From Rehmannia glutinosa (lineage: Eukaryota > Streptophyta > Magnoliopsida > Lamiales > Orobanchaceae), in the NCBI GenBank assembly GCA_016081115.2, contig CM071924.1, positions 87,558,616-87,622,615 on the forward strand: a DNA stretch of 64,000 bases, in the 5' to 3' direction. The position numbers and the translations under genes were made by a program. The notes under the pieces were generated by a model that saw nothing but the letters and a program-made list of their open reading frames with translations, made no database searches and was not told the origin of the DNA. Below, piece by piece: positions 23,810 to 37,360 of the stretch; the first letter of the stretch is position 1, and the number at the start of each line of letters is the position of its first letter.

Positions 23810-25134
23810 GGTTAGGAAGGATGAATTCTTGTTATGTTGTGCACACTTCTTTGAAAGCCAATGTGACTGAATCATGGTACTTTGACAGTGGATGCTCTCG
23901 TCATACGACTTGGAGAATTGAAAAAACTGACTGAATTTGAAAAACATGAAAATGGATTGGTTACTTTTGGTGATTGGTGATGGTGCTAAAGGGAAAGTTT
24001 TGGGAAAAGGAACCTTGAATGTGTCTGGTCTTCCTTCTCTCAAAAAACATTTTGTATGTTGAAGGATTAAAAGCCAATCTTATCAGTATCAGTCAACTTT
24101 GTGATGATGATTTAATTGTGAGATTTGATAAAAATGTGTATGCTGTTTTTGATAAAACTGACAAATACATTTTGAAATGTAACATATCCTCTGATAACTG
24201 TTATCTGATACATGAACAAGTTCAGTGTTTCAGCATTTCCCTTAGTGTGCAATAAATCTTCCTTAAATGACACTGAATTGTGGGACCAGAAGTTAGGACA
24301 CATGAATTTTTGTGGTATGCTGAACCTTATTAAAATAGGAGCAGTATTAGGTGTTCCTAAACTTAACAAAGATCACTCTGGTGTATGTGGTACATGTCAA
24401 CTAGGAAACAAAAAAGGGAAGCACACAAGGTGTTGCAACACCTCAGTTCTTCACACTACCTGGAAATTGTGCATATGGACCTTATGGGACCAATGCAGGT
24501 TGCAAGTATAGGAGGTAAGAAGTATGTGTTTGTGTGTGTTGATGATTACTCTAGATTCACTTGGATTGATTTTATAAGAGAGAAATCTGACACTTTCACT
24601 GTCTTCAAAAAACTGGTTCTTAGATTGAAAAATGAAAAAGGTTCCAATATTGGTAGAATCCGAAGTGATCATGGAACAACATTTATAGATTAAATGATAG
24701 GAAGCCTTTTGTATCTCACATCTAGTAGACCTGATATTAGCTATAATGTTTGTGTTTGTGCTAGATATCAATCTTATCCTAAAGAGTCCCATTTGAAAGC
24801 TGTGACAATAATCATTCGTTATATAAATGTGACTACGGAACTTGGTATCTTGTATTCTTCTGATACTAATAGTAATTTGGATGATTATAGAGATGCTAAT
24901 TGGGCACGTGATGTTGATGACAGAAAAAGCACTACTGGAAGGTGTTTCTATCTTGGAAACAATCTGGTTTCCTGGTATAGTAAGAAACAGAACTGTGTTT
25001 CATTATCTACTGCTGAGTCTGAGTATATAGCATTAGGAAACTGTTGCACCCAAATGTTATGGAGGCAAATGTTGGTTGATTATGGGGTTGAAGGAAAGTC
25101 CTTACTGCTTATTGTGATAATTCTAGTGCCATAA
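23810..25134 (+). pseudogene. pol: Copia pol remnant: protease, partial integrase, RNase H
   Basis: Near 23870 the protease active-site block WYFDSGCSRH is readable. 24019-24255 and 24260-24511 give the pre-integrase part (LWDQKLGHMNF, GVCGTCQLGNKKGKH, a zinc-binding H-C-C pattern). 24430-24693 gives the start of the integrase core (IVHMDLMGPM, DDYSRFTWI) and stops after RSDHGTTF. The next frame, 24694-25134, is already the RNase H end (MIGSLLYLTSSRPDISYN, DDRKSTTGRCFYLG, LSTAESEYIAL). The block between, holding the rest of integrase and all of reverse transcriptase, is gone. The RNase H motif DADW reads DANW. Several frameshifts separate the pieces. Confidence 0.85.
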
Positions 25135-25335
25135 ATATTTCTAAAAACCCAGTGCAATATTCCAGAACTAAACACATCGATATTCGACCCATTTTATTAG
25201 ATACTTGGTTGAGAATAAGATTGTTATCATTGATTTTGCTATTTTCCTTTTTTAGTTTGTAACCCCCAGCTGGGAATCAACAATCATTTGATTCCAACCA
25301 TGAAGGATCGGTTCTATACTTTACAAAAAGGGAGA

Positions 25336-25814
25336 GCAACACTTTTAAGAAGACATCGAGAAAAATACCATTTGAGCTATATTGTTCTTCTTCAAGAAAT
25401 CTATTGTTACATAATTTTATTCTTCGGGAGAAGAAGGTGAAGATCTACAGTATGGATTGACTCAACCGTTCAAGGATTTGAAGTTGGAGGGATTCCAACT
25501 AGGTTGAGATTGTGGAAGTTTCAATGAAGAAATTAGTTTTGTACGAGTGTTGGTGAATTGATAAAGAAGAAGTCTTTATGCTTTTTGTAAATCCAGTCGT
25601 ATTTGCAATAAGCATTGCTTTTCTAATATTGGATTGTTTCTTTTCTGGGCATGACCTCGTGCATTAAGATTAAGGAATCTAATCACGTTAAAAATCTTTG
25701 TGTTATTTTTATTCCGCTGTGTACTTGTGTTGTTTGGTTCAATGTTACAATATTAACATACAACACCTTAAGAATCTGATTTGTTTAAAGTTTTTAAGGC
25801 CTCAGATTCTATCA
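25336..25814 (+). repeat. Copia 3' LTR (internally deleted)
   Basis: It follows the polypurine tract AAAAAGGGAGAG and matches 21468-21938, but lacks about 290 bp near its left end relative to the 5' LTR. Confidence 0.7.
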
Positions 25815-26214
25815 ATATATAGGTTTCAATCGTTGACACATTTCTGGCAGAATTAATGCAGTTGATTATTTTTCTAAATATGATAGATAGATACGTATTA
25901 AAATGTAAAGATATAATTTTGTATCTTGAAGATGAAATTGTAAGGATAAATTTAAAAACATGATCAATATTCCATGCAATATTTTAAAAAAATAGATTTC
26001 AGATTTTCAGCAAGTACTAATTCTAAATTTTGAGAAAATCAAATATAATTTTGTTAATTAAGCAAATATAAAATCGGTAAGTGATATTTACCTTATATAT
26101 CATAAACAAAAAATCAACATTAGAAGCATATAACATAGACAAAAAAATTAAGATCTACCAAAAATAGGATAATGACACAAAATTTACCATGATTCTCATC
26201 ATTATTTATTAAAG

Positions 26215-26985
26215 AGGAAATGGCACTAAATCCTCTGTACGTTTTGTGTATTTACACTTTACCGTATAAACTATTTTTTGTTACATTTACTATATGAAAT
26301 ATGCATTTTTTTGCACTTTGCCCTATGTGGACAATATTACCCCTAAAATTTTATTTTTCTTAAAATTATAAAAATAGTTCATTACGATCATATCCAACCC
26401 ATCATGCTTCCGTATAAAAAATTAATAATCTCTTAAATGTATATATTGTTTGGCTGGAATGTAGTTAAGTATTTCTGATTAGTGACGAATATTTTCATTG
26501 CTAATTGACTAAAATTAGATATATTTTTTTAATTGGTTAGTGACAAATACTTAAGATTGGTCGGTAATGTCTAAAGTTAGCGGTAATTTTTTTCGTTGCG
26601 ATTTATTGTTTTTTTTGTTATGATGGTATGAACCATTGCGATGCATGTTAAGGTTGAGAGTAAGGAGCAATCATAAAACCGTACCTGTGACGAACAACCC
26701 AAAAATCGGCTAAAAATACCTAGCTACATTTTGTTGAAACAATGTATGAATTTAAGAAAATATTAATTTTATATATGATAATAACACGATAGGTCCGATA
26801 ACCACAATGAACTATTGTCATTATTATAAGAAAAATAAAATTTTAGGGGCAGAATTGTCCATGAAGGGCAAAGTGCAAACAATTACATAGTTCATATGGT
26901 AAAATATAATAAAAAATAGTTTATATGGTAAAGTGTTAAAACACAAATAGTATAGGTGTAGAACCCCATATTTTCACCCAACTAA
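26215..26985. mobile_element. Fold-back element with ~150-bp inverted arms
   Basis: The left arm (about 26240-26370: CACTTTACCGTATAAACTAT, TTGCACTTTGCCCTATGTGG, CCCCTAAAATTTTATTTTTC) is the reverse complement, with substitutions, of the right arm (about 26830-26965). The centre is unique AT-rich DNA with no gene. The termini and duplication could not be fixed. The style resembles the Mutator-like miniature elements elsewhere in the window. Confidence 0.65.
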
Positions 26986-27248
26986 ATATTGTAATTATAT
27001 AATATTGAATATAGATTTTCCTATGTGAATAAATGAGTGATTTTTTATTTTCATTTGAATCTTATATTATTTCATTATGTTTAATATATATTTCTTTAAA
27101 TTTAAATATAATCAATCGTGTATATACTAATTATATACACTCACATATCTTTAAATTCACATAATTTATATGCCACATATATAATAGAGTATGCTTAAAA
27201 TATACGTGTAATCTTCAATTACTTAACTGATTACATTTCTTACATGAT

Positions 27249-27266
27249 TATATATATATATATATA
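27249..27266. repeat. (TA)n tract at left edge of element E1
   Basis: Nine TA units directly abut GGGGATTCTGTGAGACC, the left end of the element that follows; a shorter TA tract (ATATATATA) abuts its right end at 33847. Confidence 0.9.
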
Positions 27267-27443
27267 GGGGATTCTGTGAGACCACCCTCCTAGGTGAGAC
27301 CGTAGGAACAGATCTACACCATCAAAAAATAAATCAATGGCCAAGATATGAACAAATATATACAACAATTGATATGAAAATATACACTTGAAGGGGTAAA
27401 ATAGGAATAAATGAAACAAAAATGGTAACCGCCTCCTACAATT

Positions 27444-27472
27444 AGGGACGTGATCAAACAGATCACGTCCCT
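27444..27472. repeat. Perfect 12-bp hairpin in E1
   Basis: AGGGACGTGATC, loop AAACA, GATCACGTCCCT. The same stem, with one wobble and a longer loop, is found at 38215-38248 in E3 at a similar distance from the element end. Confidence 0.85.
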
Positions 27473-27899
27473 ATAATAACGCGTGATTTACTCTCCCTTC
27501 TTCACAAAAATAATCTCTCCATCGCAAAAATAACCTATAATGCTCCATTCGATTCTGCAAATTATTCCATTGGATCAAGCTTGACAAAAAACATAAACAA
27601 CTATAGAAAATGTGGCAACAGAAACATGCAACAATTAATGAAAAGTATACAATTTCACTAAACTAACTATACATTAAACATTACTAAATATACATAAACA
27701 TTTAACTTTACACTGAACTAACTATGCATTAAAACATTACTAAATATACAATTACACTGAACTAACTATACATTAAAATATTACTAAGTATACATAAACA
27801 ATTAACTAAGTATACAATTACACTTGAACCAAATATACAATTCCACCGAACTAGTTTTTTTTTTTTTTTTTGACAACAAAGTTAAATATTTTTATTAAT

Positions 27900-30800
27900 A
27901 AGTAGCATCATCCAAAAGTAAATTTACAATGCATGGGGGTGGATCACTCCACACAAATGGACTATCAAAAGAAAATGATTCTTTCGCTAGTCTATGAGCA
28001 ACCATATTTCCTCCTTGTCGAGCAAAATCTACGGAGAGGTTCGGTTCACCTTGCAACAGATTTCAACATTCAACTAGGATAGTGTCAAACTACGAATCAC
28101 CCAAATCCGACGATAACAAACCGTCAACTACGTACTTAGCATCCGTTTCAACCACCACTTTATTTAACCCCAAAGAACGAATCCATGAAAGGGCTTCCCG
28201 AACACCTAACGCTTACGCCTCCCTTACTTCATATATTCCTTGCAGCCATAATGTTCTTGCAACTACAAAAATCCCAGAATCATCTCGAAGGACAACACCA
28301 ATACCTGTTGTATTTTTTTGACAGCAGATAGTTGCATCAACATTACACTTCATCCATAAAAGATGAGGCTTTTTCCACTTCATAGTACCTCTGTCAACTG
28401 GATCAGTAGAATTTGACCCCTGTTTCCCTCTGTACTGCTTCCATTCCTTATGTACACATTCAACAATCTTAATTGTACCCACCACAGACTTTTGGAATTA
28501 TTCCATAGCATTTCATTCCTTTGCTCCAAATTGACCATAATAACATTATGTAATTAATGGTCTGCTTCTTATCTTTATGCAATAAACAATTCACCAATAA
28601 CTCTTTGAAAGATTCAGCATATTCAACCCACTTATGCACAACTGATTGAATTCCCATTTTAATCAAGCACTCTTTGACAAATTGGCAGTCAACAAATAAA
28701 TGCCAACAATTCTCAATGTGGTTTACACAAATAACACAACAACTGTCAACAATTACATATCTCTTAGCCAAATTATCTCTTGTAGGAAGACAATCCTTAC
28801 AAATCCTCCAAGTAAAGTGCTGAACTTTTGGAGAGATATCCAAACCCCATAAAATTCGCCAATGTTGGGATGCATTTGCTCGTGAAGAATCAGCCAACTC
28901 CATAGCCAATCTATAACCACTTTTAACAAGATACCTTCATTTCTTATCAAAATGCCATACTTTCACATCATCACAACCACTATTGCTCAAAGGAATACCC
29001 AATATTTGCTGCACATCCCTCTCACAGAATATCTCTTCAATCAGTTCCACATCCCAACAATTACAACCAGGTATTAATAAATCATTCACTTTTAAATTCT
29101 GAAAATACTCATTCACAGGGGTGTCTACAAAAAATTTTCATCATCCCTTATCCACGGTTCGTTCCACACTTTAATGTTCTGACCGTTCCCAACTTTCCAG
29201 CGGATACCTCGACGTAACACCACTTGAGAATGCCACACACTTCTCCACGTGAAACTAGGATTGGAACCTAATTTCGCATTTAAAAAATCCTCTTTAGGAA
29301 AATATTTGGCTTTGAAAATTTTACTAACCAAAGTGTTTGGCTCCTTCAAGAATTTCCATCCTTGTTTCCCAAGCAATGCAACATTGAAGAAAAATAAGTT
29401 TCGAAATCCCAATCCTCCCCTTTCCTTACACTCACAAACACTATCCCACCTCATCCAATTTATACCTTTAGAACTAGAGTTATCCTTCTTCGAACCCCAC
29501 CAATATGAATTCATCATTTTTTCAATCTCATCTAATAAAGAACCAGGCAAAAGAAATGTACTCATAAAGTATGAAGGAATAACTTGTGCCACAGATTTCA
29601 AGAGAATTTCCTTCCCCGCTTTCGACAATGATTTTCCTCTCCAACTTTGAATGTACTTCCACACTTTATCCTTAATGTGATTGAAAATTGCTTTCTTCTT
29701 CCTCCCTATGATCGAGGGTAAACCAAGATATTTACCCGTATTCAACTGCTCCCAAACTCCCAGAATCGCACAAATGCTATCCTTATGCTGACAGTGACAT
29801 TGTTGTTGAAAAATATCCCAGATTTCCTGAAATTTATCACTTGTCCAGAAGCATTTTTATACATCTCTAGTATATCTTTCAGTTTTGCACATTCATTATC
29901 GGACGCCCTGAAGAATAGTAGACTATCATCTGCAAAAAACAAATGAGAGATATTCGGAGCTCTCCTACAAACTCTCGACCCATGAATTACGCCCCTTAAT
30001 TCAGCATTTCTAATAAGTCTCGATAACCCCTCGGCACAAATAATAAACAAATAGGGGGATAAAAGATCACCTTGACGAAGCCACCGTCCCGGTGTTATAG
30101 GTCCAACAGACTCTTCACTCACACCAATCGAGTAAGTAACAGTAGTTACACACATCATCATCCACTTGACCCATTCTCTCGAAAAACCCATCTTCAACAT
30201 GATAGCTTTAAGATAATCCCAACTCATACTATCGTATGCCTTACTAATATCTATTTTCAATGCTACATCACCCTCTTTTTTCCTTGTATTCCTCTTCATA
30301 CTATGAAGTAGCTCAAAAGCTATAAGCACATTATCCAATATGGATCGCCCTTGAATGAATGCCGATTGGAATTCGGAAATAACCCCAGGAAGGACTTTCT
30401 TAAGTCTGTTGGCTAGGACCTTTGCCAGAATTTTATAAAGTACATTACTTAACGAGATAGGTAGCCAATCTTTAAGCGTGGCTGGCCTACTAACTTTAGG
30501 CACGAGCACCACATTTGTGTCATTCAATCCTTTAGGGAACCTTCCTTCTTGCAACCACTGCTTACACGCATTTAGAATATCTTCTCCAAGAATACCCCAA
30601 AATTTTTGATAAAATGCCGGGTTAAATTCATCTGGTCCTGGGAATTTATCAGGGTCATTTTCTTGATAGCTTTAGTAAATTAGCTGGCAGCCAATTCACT
30701 CGTAAGCATCTCATTTTGAAAATTATCCACACATGGGCTGACAATCTCCATAATTGGCTCAATATGGGTATGATTTGCTGTAAAAATACTTTGATATAAT

Positions 30801-31970
30801 AATCAAATACCAGATTACGAATATTATCCATATCATCAAGCCAAACACCATTATCATCCTGTATTCTATTAGTCTGATTAGAATTCTTACGAAGCGATGC
30901 ATACCTGTCAAAGAATTTCGTATTTGAGTCCCCTTCCTTAAGCCAATGGACCTTGGCTCTTTGTTTCCAGTATTGTTCTTCTTGAAGTAGGAGCCCATCC
31001 AATTGTAGCCTAGTTTCCTCAAAACTCCTCTTTGTATCCGCAACACCCACACCTCAAGATAGTCGAGCTTTTCATTACATCTTGCAATTTCTTTTCGAAA
31101 TAATAAATGTTGATTTCTTCCCCACTGATGTAAGGACCGTGCACAACATGCAAGCTTATCAGTAATCTCATTTTCCTCCACATTAAACCACATATCTTTG
31201 ACCATATCCACAAAACTTCGACTTGCAGCCACCTGTTTTCAAACCGAAATCTCCTCTTGTTCTGCTGAAGCTTTGGGCTAGAAGTCTGAAGTAAAATTGG
31301 TGAATGATCTGAAATCAGAGCAACCAAATTTCTGAGTCCTGCCTTTCGGAATAATTCTGACCAACTTGTCGATACAAGGGCTCTATCAAGTCTTTCTTCC
31401 ATTGCATTCTCTGTACCCTTACCACGCCACCATGTAAAAGGATATCCAGTAAGATGTACATCAACTAATCCACAGTCCATAACAGCTTCACGAAAACCAC
31501 GCATTAGCCACGGAAGATGTTCGACTCTTCCTTTCTTATCCTCCGGCTGTAAAATATCATTAAAATCTCCAATACAACACCAAGGTAGATTGTATATGGA
31601 GACTTCTCAATAAATTCCAAGAAGCTCGTCTATTACTTCTTTCCGGAAACCCATAAAAACCTATAAGTCTCCAAATACCTATATTTTCATCTCTAACTTC
31701 CACGTCAATATGGTTCTGGGAATAGCTCTTAACATTGATTAGATCCATATTTTTCCATAAAATACAAATACCACCTCCACGCCCTACTCTGTCCACAACA
31801 AAACTACCATCGAAACCAATCCGTCTCCTCACTTCGTCTACTTTATTACCATGAGCTAATGTTTCAAAAAGAAAAATTATGTCAGGCCTTTGAGCTCGAA
31901 CAAGCTCTCGAATAACTAGAATTGCCTGGGAATGGCCCAACCCATGACAATTCCAGCTTAAAACGATCAT
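27900..31970 (-). pseudogene. LINE ORF2: endonuclease, reverse transcriptase, RNase H (broken)
   Basis: Starting at 31970 the frame reads MIVLSWNCHGLG, the start of an exonuclease-endonuclease-phosphatase domain, with ERLDRALV and ISDHSPILL further on (31504-31019). The RT block (30554-29742) has KIDISKAYDSMSWDYL, LRQGDLLSPYLFI and the catalytic FADDSLLF. 28909-28469 is the zf-RVT domain (HFTWRICKDCLPTRDNL). 28485 to about 27900 is RNase H (CNVDATI, GVVLRDDSG, ETDAKYVVDGL). Frame changes near 31550, 31030, 30600, 29742, 29110 and 28475 and in-frame stops break it into pieces, so no full protein is made. Confidence 0.88.
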
Positions 31971-32379
31971 TGGGTTCGGCAGGTCTGGAGTCCAGAACCC
32001 GCCGCTAAAAAATTAGTCGAATCATGAAGAACCAACACATTTTCCTTTTTTCCCTCCAATGGGCCGTTGTCGTTGAGATGGGTTACTCCACCATCTGGGC
32101 CTCTCCTCCTTTTTCTATCTTCGTAAATATTCAAGCCCAAAGAATTAACTTCTGAATTTTCATAGATCTCCAAATTTGAATTCCCAACCGTTTTTCCCGA
32201 TGTTCTGCTACTGTTACATTGGTTACCAATGATTTTAGTAAATTTTGTAATAGCCCCTAAATTATCGCATTTCTCTTCATTACGAATTTGATTCTCCTTA
32301 TCTTCCTGATTGTAACAGAAATCATGACCTCTTACCGGAAAATTATCCAGCGTACTGCGTTCCGGCATGTCAACCTCCC

Positions 32380-33149
32380 CATCATCTTCCCTGAGCCATT
32401 TTCCTCATTCTCTGTTGCCAAATCGTTTATTAGGAGCTTTCAACCAAATCCCCCACTCCTTTTGGATTTCTCCGTTTTGCATTTTCATCCTATTACCACA
32501 GAAGCGCTCACCATGCCCCAATAACCTACAAATATAACAAAAAATTCCAAGTCGCTCATATTTGAAACTCACCATGGAACCTTCTCTGGCCTGTCTTTTA
32601 ATTTTTTTTGAATCGTTTTAATGGCAAACATACATCAATAAGAACTTTGATCCTCATATAAGTACGCCACACTAAAGTATTATTGTTTGAATCATACTCC
32701 AGAAACTTCCCTACAAAATCACCAAGTTGTTTCCCTACACTTTCCTTCATAAATCCCAACGGCAAATCATAAATCTGCACCCAAAATGCCGAGAAGAACA
32801 AGGGTATTGAAGTCAACACATCACCTGTTTTCAACTTGTGTAGAATTAACAGGAAGTTGTCAAAATACCAAGGGCCTCCACCCCATACCCTGACGAGATC
32901 CGCATCATCATAAAACCGAAACAAGAAGCGTTGAGATCCCACTTCTCTAATATAAATTCCTTTAGTCGGACGCCAAATACTCGCTAACCGATTCTTCATG
33001 ACATTGACATTGATAATTTTATTAGTCAGAAACCGTCCAATAAGGCACAAATCAAATTATGGATTTGAATTATCTTCATCACCTTCATCCAGAATTACAA
33101 CTTCATCCTCTTCCTCAAGTAACTTTAACTCTGCTAAATTTGCTTCCAT
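32380..33149 (-). pseudogene. LINE ORF1: DUF4283 and zinc-knuckle protein (broken)
   Basis: The start codon is at 33149-33147, followed by an acidic leader, then an in-frame TAA (33057-33059) just before the DUF4283 block (FDLCLIGRFLTNK, WRPTKGIYIREVG, WVQIYDLPLGFM). The frame then shifts in an 8-T run (32602-32609), after which a CCHC knuckle CYICRLLGHGERFC is readable. In plants this ORF1 architecture goes with L1-clade LINEs. Confidence 0.8.
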
Positions 33150-33856
33150 ATTACGATCAGACTATCACCTTTGAATATCAAAGTGAAAAAGACACTCTCG
33201 ACAATGAGAGATGAAACATGAAAGGACTCTCGAAGATGAGAGAAAAAACTTTCGTCTTCCACTGAACTAGTTATATAACTAAGTATACAATTCCACTGAA
33301 CCAAGTATACAATTCCACAGAACTAAGTATACAAATCCACTAAACTACTTATATAACTAAGTATACAATTCCACTGAACCAAATATACAATAGAACATAA
33401 CTACGTATACAATTCCACTAAACTAAGTATACAATTCCACTAAACTAAGTATACAATTCCGTTGAACTAAATATATGATAAAACATAACCAGATATAAAC
33501 TGACATTTAGCTAAATATACAATTCTGTTGAACTAAATATACAATAAAATATTATTAAATATGCAAGAATATTTAACTAAGTAAACAAGAAGGACTCTGG
33601 AAAATAGGGTTTTGGGTAGAGAGAGAACGATGGTGCAAAAAATGGCGGAAGACGTATCAATTTTGATATGAAAATAACTGAACAAACCGCCTAATTAAAA
33701 AACTGATGATATGGAAAAATACAATTATATCCTTATTAGCCTAAAATAACTAGAATGATCTACACCATCTAAAATTTTAAATCAAGAATCCAAAAGTGTT
33801 CCTATGGACTAACGTAAAGGAGTCGGTCTCATTTGAACTAATCCCTATATATATAT

Positions 33857-34641
33857 AAATAAATAAATAGTTAGTGGATACCCATATATATAAATAGTTG
33901 TATTACCGCCTAACTTTCCAGAAGATATGATTACATGTGTATGTTAACTAAGCATTTACAGGTGTATTACTTAGGCATCACTACATATTATACATCGTCT
34001 TGGTATCACTTAAATCACGTACACACGACACACACACACAAAGAAAAAAAAAAAACAAAGCTAAAGAAAAGGAAATTGAGAGCTAGCGCACGGAGACAAT
34101 CGATTAGGCAAACGATTGTCTGAATATAGATATTAATTCTTCTCCAAAGTCATATATTATTTTGTCTGATTTGATACTAAGGATGCAAGACTACTTCAAA
34201 TGAGGATTTGGATGTAGCTGAATATAGGAAATATGTTAAATCTGGTTTGTATGTAATTAAATGAATCGATGTTAAAAATATGAGAAGTTTATTATAATTA
34301 ATAAATACATGTTAATTATAAAAAGGAAAATTACTAGATGTAGAAAGTAGAAATTAATTAGTTTCGACTGTCTGGTTAGATTGGGTATGTTAGATTCTTA
34401 AGTTAACTGAGTGAGGTTGAAATATGTTCAGGATATAAGATTCAATAATTGATGGTGGACTTAATAGTGTTAAATCCCTGTTTAAGGAATCACGTCATTA
34501 ATTTATTTATTATTAGGATGTCATAGCTAATTAACAATTTATTATATCGAGCATGTAAATTCGGGTAGAAAATCATAAATTGTATGTTTATTTTCAATTC
34601 GATTGATTTATTCTAAGTAAAATATAGTAAGTCAATTCATT

Positions 34642-34644
<3 letters not shown>
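33857..34644. other. AT-rich spacer between (TA)n-seated elements
   Basis: No gene, RNA gene or clear repeat was recognised. A (CA)n-like patch lies near 34020-34040. Confidence 0.45.

Positions 34645-34701
<57 letters not shown>
34644..34701. repeat. (TA)n microsatellite
   Basis: About 28 uninterrupted TA units that directly abut the left end AGGGATAGGATCTCATGTGA of element E2. Confidence 0.97.
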
Positions 34702-34704
<3 letters not shown>

Positions 34705-37360
34705 ATAGGATCTCATGTGAACATTTATCTTACCACGTGGCGATTTAAAATTTTGATCCCATCCATCCATCCTAATCAATCAATGGTTGATTAGGCCTAA
34801 AAATACACCATTTTATATTTATTTTATATGTAAAAAGGGCAAATCGGTAACTATCAAAATGGAGTAAAATAATACCATAATTACATACCTATAATTAAGG
34901 GATATATTGATTATCAACTTTCCATAAAATTTTTCATGAGCAAAAATAGCGGATTATACTTTTTCTCTCACCATTCATTGATTAAAAACAACAGAAAAAA
35001 AAAATGCAAAAAAATCATAGAAACAATCTTATCCGCCATTTTTGAATAACAAAGAATTTAATTCGACATGGATATTGTATTTTGGTATACAAATATTTAT
35101 AATATTGTGCTCGGGCGCATTATTAGTTTATAGATATGTATATTTTGGTGCTAATATAACATAAAATATGATGTGTTTGGATGTTTATTTGAGACTAAAT
35201 ATTGGTACTTAAATTGGTATACAAATATTGACAATATTGTACATTGGTATATTTTGGTGTATACATGTGCATACTTTGTTGTTTTATAATCATAAAAATA
35301 TGGTATAAATATAATTCCATTACATAAACCAAATCCACTAAAATCATATTTTGGTGTAAACTTGTCCAATATTTGGTGATAATGTAAGGATTCGAGGGGT
35401 AAAAGTGCATTGCTAGATGTTTAATTGAGAATATTGTATACTAATATTGACAATATTGCATATTTTGAAAATTATTTTGTATGTACATTTGATTGATTTG
35501 GTATACAAATATGCATATTTTTCAACATTACACGTACCACCGATAACACCAACGTGCTTGCAAAAATCCTGAGAGAATAGATCCAATCAAAACACATAAA
35601 ACAAAATTGCGAAAAAACAAGTTATCATCAAACAAGTCAACCAAAAAAAGGAAATTTGCAAAGAAATGCATTTGTGTGTCGTATAAAAACTAACTATATA
35701 CCAACAATTGTCTAATCGTATACCAATCTATAGCTAAGTTTTCATCAATTCATATCCACAATTAAAATAAAAACAATTGAACTAATTGTATACCAAATAT
35801 TTACTAAATCTATACCAAGTTATAGCTAATTTTTCATCAATTCATTTCCACGGTACAATAAAACAAAATAGGCCAAAAAAATATAAGTTATTTCTTCGGT
35901 TTTGGGCATCAACGATTTCAAAGTTTGTATATGTAGTCTTGGACCTCTTTTAACATTAAATCTTGCACCTCGCTTTATTTCTTAAATATTTACAACTCTT
36001 TTCATGTTTCCTCTTGCCATTGAAAATTAAAACCTGTATATTGAGAAACATGAACTATATTAAAGATGTGGAACTCAAGCACAATATATCAAAAAAAAAA
36101 AACACCAACTAAACTAATCTTGTATGTATGAACTCTAATTGTATACGAAAATAATATCATGTCTAAGAAAAATGTATAAAAAAATATTGTATAAGGGTAT
36201 TCACCCAAAAATACACAAAATAAACCTAATTTAGCATTGTATGATATTTAATTGTATACCAAAATAATATTATTTTGTCTTTTTCATTATGGATTTCATG
36301 AAAACATATACATATATCTCTGGACGCCTTTGTGTTTTTTCCTAACGCAGAGGCATTGGACAAAAAATATCACAAAAGAATTTAGCTATATACTAAAAGT
36401 AATAAAAGATATATCATTTTTACATAAATGTATACCAAATAAACAATGAATGATTCCCCCAAAAGAACCAAACTCATTTTCCTACTAAAATAACATAATC
36501 AACAAAATCTACAAAAACAAACCACAAATATGCATTACACTTGTAGATCCACATGATCTAAACTTACACCATCCCATATCAATAACATAAACATTACACA
36601 TTCCATTAACTAAATATACATCGTTTTTACCTAATTTTATACCAAAACATATCTCAGTACAAAATCTTGTTTTTGCACAAATATAATTCCATAAGCAAAG
36701 AAAGAAAGAGAGTCTTGTATTTGTAGAATTCTAAGATCAAACCCTAGGTACTTCAAAAAAATTGGTGTGCTCTACTTACTGCGCGTGTATCACAAAAAAC
36801 CCGTAAAAGACATGAAGCACGTTTCAACGGAAAAAGAAAAAATTATTAGGGATAAACCCTTTCTACCAAAATCTACAACAAAGAAAATGAAAAAATCGAA
36901 TTAAGCCTCTAACCTTTACCAATAATACCAAGGGCGTTTTAATTTTTTATGTCGAAGAATATGACAATCTTCAAATACGATACAACACGGATGAATCTCG
37001 GATCGAGCTATAAAAATGAAGAAAAATGGAAGAAATGGACGAGAGAAGAATGAAGAAGAAGAGAAGAAAAAGGAACTGGTAGAAATGAAGAAGAAAAAGA
37101 AGAAAAAAGGAGTTTTGATTTTGTGTGAAAATAGGAATGCAAAAAAGTAGGAAGAGATTGAATGAAATCCCAAAAAGGGGGTGTTATGGAGAGTTACCAA
37201 AAACGCTAATGTATGATTTTGCTAATAAAATGACAATTGTGCCCTTAAATGGGCAATATTCAATATAAAAAAATAAAAAATTCGAAAAAACTTAAGGATT
37301 AAGCAGTTAATGGCTTAGATTTGTCCACACCGCCACAACATAGTAAGACCATCATATGAT

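Larger units (their letters stand above)
21170..25814 (+). mobile_element. Defective Ty1/Copia LTR retrotransposon lacking reverse transcriptase
   Basis: Two related LTRs (21170-21938 and 25336-25814) enclose a tRNA-Met-type primer site (TGGCATCAAGAGCC, 21941-21954), gag, protease, the start of integrase, an RNase H domain and a polypurine tract (AAAAAGGGAGAG, 25325-25336). The order gag-PR-INT-(RT)-RH is the Copia order. Coding parts hold stop codons and frameshifts, and the end of integrase plus all of reverse transcriptase are deleted at about 24693. The LTRs clearly differ, so the insertion is old. No matching 5-bp duplication was found at the proposed ends (ATTGA left, ATATA right), so LTR limits are approximate. 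Confidence 0.88.
27855..33256 (-). mobile_element. Near full-length L1-type LINE inserted in E1
   Basis: On the minus strand the element reads DUF4283/zinc-knuckle ORF1, endonuclease, reverse transcriptase, zf-RVT and RNase H, and ends in poly(A) (17 T at 27855-27871 on the + strand). It is flanked by TTCCACCGAACTAG (27841-27854) and TTCCACTGAACTAG (33257-33270), a 14-bp duplication with one mismatch, consistent with target-primed insertion. The target lies inside the GTATAC-motif array of E1. Stops and frameshifts in both ORFs show it is dead. Confidence 0.9.
27267..33846. mobile_element. (TA)n-seated element E1 with GTATAC array, split by a LINE
   Basis: The left end AGGGGATTCTGTGAGACC and the right end, read in reverse, AGGGATTAGTTCAAATGAGACC share AGGGATT and GAGACC; both then continue with CTCC, TAGGAAC and, further in, GATCTACACCATC. 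The interior on both sides of the LINE is an array of ACTAAGTATACAATTCCACT-like words (27640-27850 and 33257-33580). A perfect 12-bp hairpin (AGGGACGTGATC/GATCACGTCCCT) lies at 27444-27472. Without the LINE the element is about 1.16 kb. Element E3 (37393-38436) is the same family in reverse orientation. No coding capacity. Confidence 0.65.

Noticed and set aside
36916..37200. Minus-strand Phe/Ser-rich frame
   Set aside because: Low-complexity translation of purine-rich DNA in element E2.
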